From Pseudolabrys taiwanensis (GTDB lineage Bacteria; Pseudomonadota; Alphaproteobacteria; Rhizobiales; Xanthobacteraceae), in NCBI RefSeq assembly GCF_003367395.1, contig NZ_CP031417.1:4092001-4156000 (forward strand): a stretch of 64,000 nt of DNA, given 5' to 3'. Shown here piece by piece: positions 62,428 to 64,000 of the stretch. The position numbers and the translations under genes were made by a program. Every line of letters starts with the position of its first letter. Positions within the stretch are counted from its first letter, which is position 1. The notes beneath the pieces are model-generated. The model was not told the DNA's origin, did not search any database, and worked only from the letters and a program-made list of their open reading frames with translations.

Positions 62428-63693
62428 CTACTTCTGCCGCGGCTGCTCGGACCCGGTGATGAGCCGCGCGCCGCGTTGGAAGGTGAGGTAGTCCCAGAAC
62501 CAGGTGAAGGCGACCATGAAGCGGTAGCGCAGGCCGATCAGGAAATAGATGTGCGCGACGCTCCAGAACACCCAGCCGACGAAGCCCTTCAATTGCAGGC
62601 GGCCGAATTTCACCACCGCGGCGCGGCGGCCGATGGTGGCGAGATCGCCGAGATGGCGATAGCGGAACGGCTTGCCGCCTGACTGACCTGCGACGCGCGC
62701 CGCGATGAGCGTGCCGACATAGTGTCCCATCTGCTTGGCGGCCGGTGCGATGCCGGGCACCGGATGTCCGTCGCTGGCGAATACCGCCGCGGTGTCGCCG
62801 ATGACGAAAATTTCCGGATGGTCCGGCAGCGACAGATCGGGCCCGACTTTCACGCGCCCCGCGCGGTCCGCTTCGACGCCGAGCCAGCGGGCGGCGGGGG
62901 ACGCGACTACGCCCGCGGCCCAGATGACGGTGCCGGCATCGATGCGGCCGGCATTGGTATCGACACCGCCCTCGTCGCATTTCGTGACCATCGTATCCGT
63001 GCGTACGTCGACGCCGGCCTTCATGAGCGTCGCGCGGACATAGTCGGACATGTCGGGCGGAAACGCCGGCAGCAGGCGCGGCCCCGCTTCGATCAGCACG
63101 ATGCGCGCCGCGCGCGGATCGATATTGCGGAAGTCGGCGGCGAGCGTTTGTCGCGCGATGTCGGCAATCGCGCCGGCCATTTCGACGCCGGTTGCGCCGC
63201 CGCCGACGATGACGAACGTGAGCAGGCGATTTTGTGCGGCACGATCGGCCATCGCCTCGGCCCGCTCGAAGGCGATGAGGATGCTGCGGCGGATTCGCGT
63301 GGCGTCCTCGATACGCTTGAGGCCGGGCGCGACCGGCGCCCATTCGTCGTGGCCGAAGTAGGAGTGGGTCGCGCCGGTGGCGAGCACGAGATAGTCGTAC
63401 GGGATCTCGTTCATGGTGGTGCGGATGTATTTGCGCGCGGCGTCGACCGCGACGACCTCTTCCATCAGCACCGTGGCGTTGCGCTGGTCCCGCAGGATGT
63501 GGCGGATCGGCCAAGCGACATCGGCCGGCGACAACGCCGCTGTGGCGACCTGATAGAGCAGCGGCTGGAAGCAGTGATGGTTGTGCCGGTCGATGACGGT
63601 CACCTCGGCGGCCGCGCGGTCCAACGCCTTGGCGGCTTCCAATCCGCCGAAGCCGGCACCCACGACGACGATTCTCGGGACGCTGAGGGCCAT
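62428..63693 (-). CDS. ndh: Type II NADH dehydrogenase (NDH-2)
   Basis: 421 residues. The N-terminal FAD motif is VVVGAGFGGLEAAKALD, the NADH motif FVIVGGGATGVEMAGAI and the C-terminal GDTAAVFASDGHPVPGIAPAAKQMGHYVG. The tail includes an amphipathic segment KGFVGWVFWSVAHIYFLIGLRYRFMVAFTWFWDYLTFQRGARLI for membrane docking. The enzyme passes electrons from NADH to quinone without pumping protons. Confidence 0.92.
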   Translation of the reverse strand: MALSVPRIVVVGAGFGGLEAAKALDRAAAEVTVIDRHNHHCFQPLLYQVATAALSPADVAWPIRHILRDQRNATVLMEEVVAVDAARKYIRTTMNEIPYDYLVLATGATHSYFGHDEWAPVAPGLKRIEDATRIRRSILIAFERAEAMADRAAQNRLLTFVIVGGGATGVEMAGAIADIARQTLAADFRNIDPRAARIVLIEAGPRLLPAFPPDMSDYVRATLMKAGVDVRTDTMVTKCDEGGVDTNAGRIDAGTVIWAAGVVASPAARWLGVEADRAGRVKVGPDLSLPDHPEIFVIGDTAAVFASDGHPVPGIAPAAKQMGHYVGTLIAARVAGQSGGKPFRYRHLGDLATIGRRAAVVKFGRLQLKGFVGWVFWSVAHIYFLIGLRYRFMVAFTWFWDYLTFQRGARLITGSEQPRQK

Positions 63694-63848
63694 CTCACAC
63701 CCATCCGTTTGACGCAGGCCTTACCCTCAATGTCGGGGCGGCCGGAGCAGTTGCCAAGGTAGAAGCGAGGCTTTAGCAATCCGTGCCTTAGCTGGCGTCG
63801 TGGCAGGAATACCCGCCATGACGGAGGAAACGCTCACACGAGGCCCCC

Positions 63849-64000
63849 ATGGCAACCTACAACCTTCTTCTTCTCCCCGGCGACGGCATCGGTCCTGAAG
63901 TGATGGCCGAGGTGAAGCGGATCATCGAATTCCTCAATAAAAAGGGCCCGAACCGCTTTACCTATGACGAGGGGCTGGTCGGCGGCTCCTGCTACGACGC
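63849..64000 (+). CDS. leuB: 3-Isopropylmalate dehydrogenase LeuB (N-terminal part)
   Basis: The start of the gene from ATG 63849 to the edge of the window. The first residues MATYNLLLLPGDGIGPEVMAEVKRII are the signature of LeuB. The NAD-dependent enzyme oxidises 3-isopropylmalate in leucine synthesis. The rest of the gene is outside the window. Confidence 0.93.
   Translation, partial: MATYNLLLLPGDGIGPEVMAEVKRIIEFLNKKGPNRFTYDEGLVGGSCYD

Noticed and set aside
1..64000. CRISPR arrays, prophage or insertion sequences.
   Set aside because: No regularly spaced direct repeats, cas genes, phage structural genes or transposases were seen; the repeats found are inverted dispersed elements.

Overview
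The window is about 64 kb of GC-rich, densely packed chromosome. The gene content points to an alphaproteobacterium of the Rhizobiales/Hyphomicrobiales, most likely of a Bradyrhizobiaceae/Xanthobacteraceae type. The evidence is the HemY next to the tail of a likely mitofilin-like gene, the CpaB-CpaC-CpaE-CpaF-TadBCD pilus block, an invasion-associated-locus-B-like protein, three orphan TctC-type binding proteins, an ethylmalonyl-CoA-pathway mesaconyl-CoA hydratase, a SigF/NrsF pair and many short intergenic palindromic repeats of rhizobial style. There is no phage, IS element, CRISPR array, rRNA or plasmid replication gene. The genus is an inference.

Layout. 0-4 kb: hemY, tRNA-Thr(CGT), two related P-loop ATPases of unknown role, and a 33-residue membrane peptide with its own ribosome site and terminator. 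4-12.3 kb: an LplT-like transporter, a lyase of the fumarase/aspartase superfamily, and a minus-strand operon (AhpD-like protein, ABC ATPase, binding protein, two permeases, alpha/beta hydrolase) that looks like uptake plus first catabolic steps for an organic substrate. 12.7-20.7 kb: Tad pilus secretion genes without pilin or prepilin peptidase. 20.8-28.3 kb: TerB-like protein, SDR, glutamine amidotransferase, HWE histidine kinase, TctC protein, tRNA-Ala(CGC), YggT, DUF167, folD, GNAT. 28.5-36 kb: typA/bipA, an unrecognised secreted protein, phoD, a membrane site-2 protease with CBS domains. 35.7-44.9 kb: pterin dehydratase, DUF1232, methyltransferase, quinone reductase, IalB-like, rlmN, DsbA-family isomerase, PAP2 phosphatase, TctC, lytic transglycosylase. 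45-51.2 kb: a 680-bp unexplained leader then argG, a lipoprotein, twin small secreted proteins beside a LysR regulator, an M48 protease, TctC. 51.4-57 kb: sdhCDAB, a divergent LysR gene and mch. 57.1-60.4 kb: a SigF-NrsF stress module. 60.6-64 kb: DUF3311-MctP-type symporter, NADH dehydrogenase II, start of leuB.

The best self-contained system is the SigF-NrsF module. Two promoters match the Caulobacter SigF form GTAACC-N16-CGAA exactly. One lies before the sigma gene. The other overlaps the stop of the anti-sigma gene and precedes an MXKDX-repeat protein, a cytochrome b and a Tat-exported molybdopterin enzyme. Together they look like an autoregulated periplasmic redox-stress circuit.

At least four families of short inverted-repeat elements sit between genes. 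One supplies the last 18 codons of a transporter gene, and one forms the translation start region of tadB. Start codons were chosen from ribosome binding sites and overlaps; many upstream in-frame alternatives exist.
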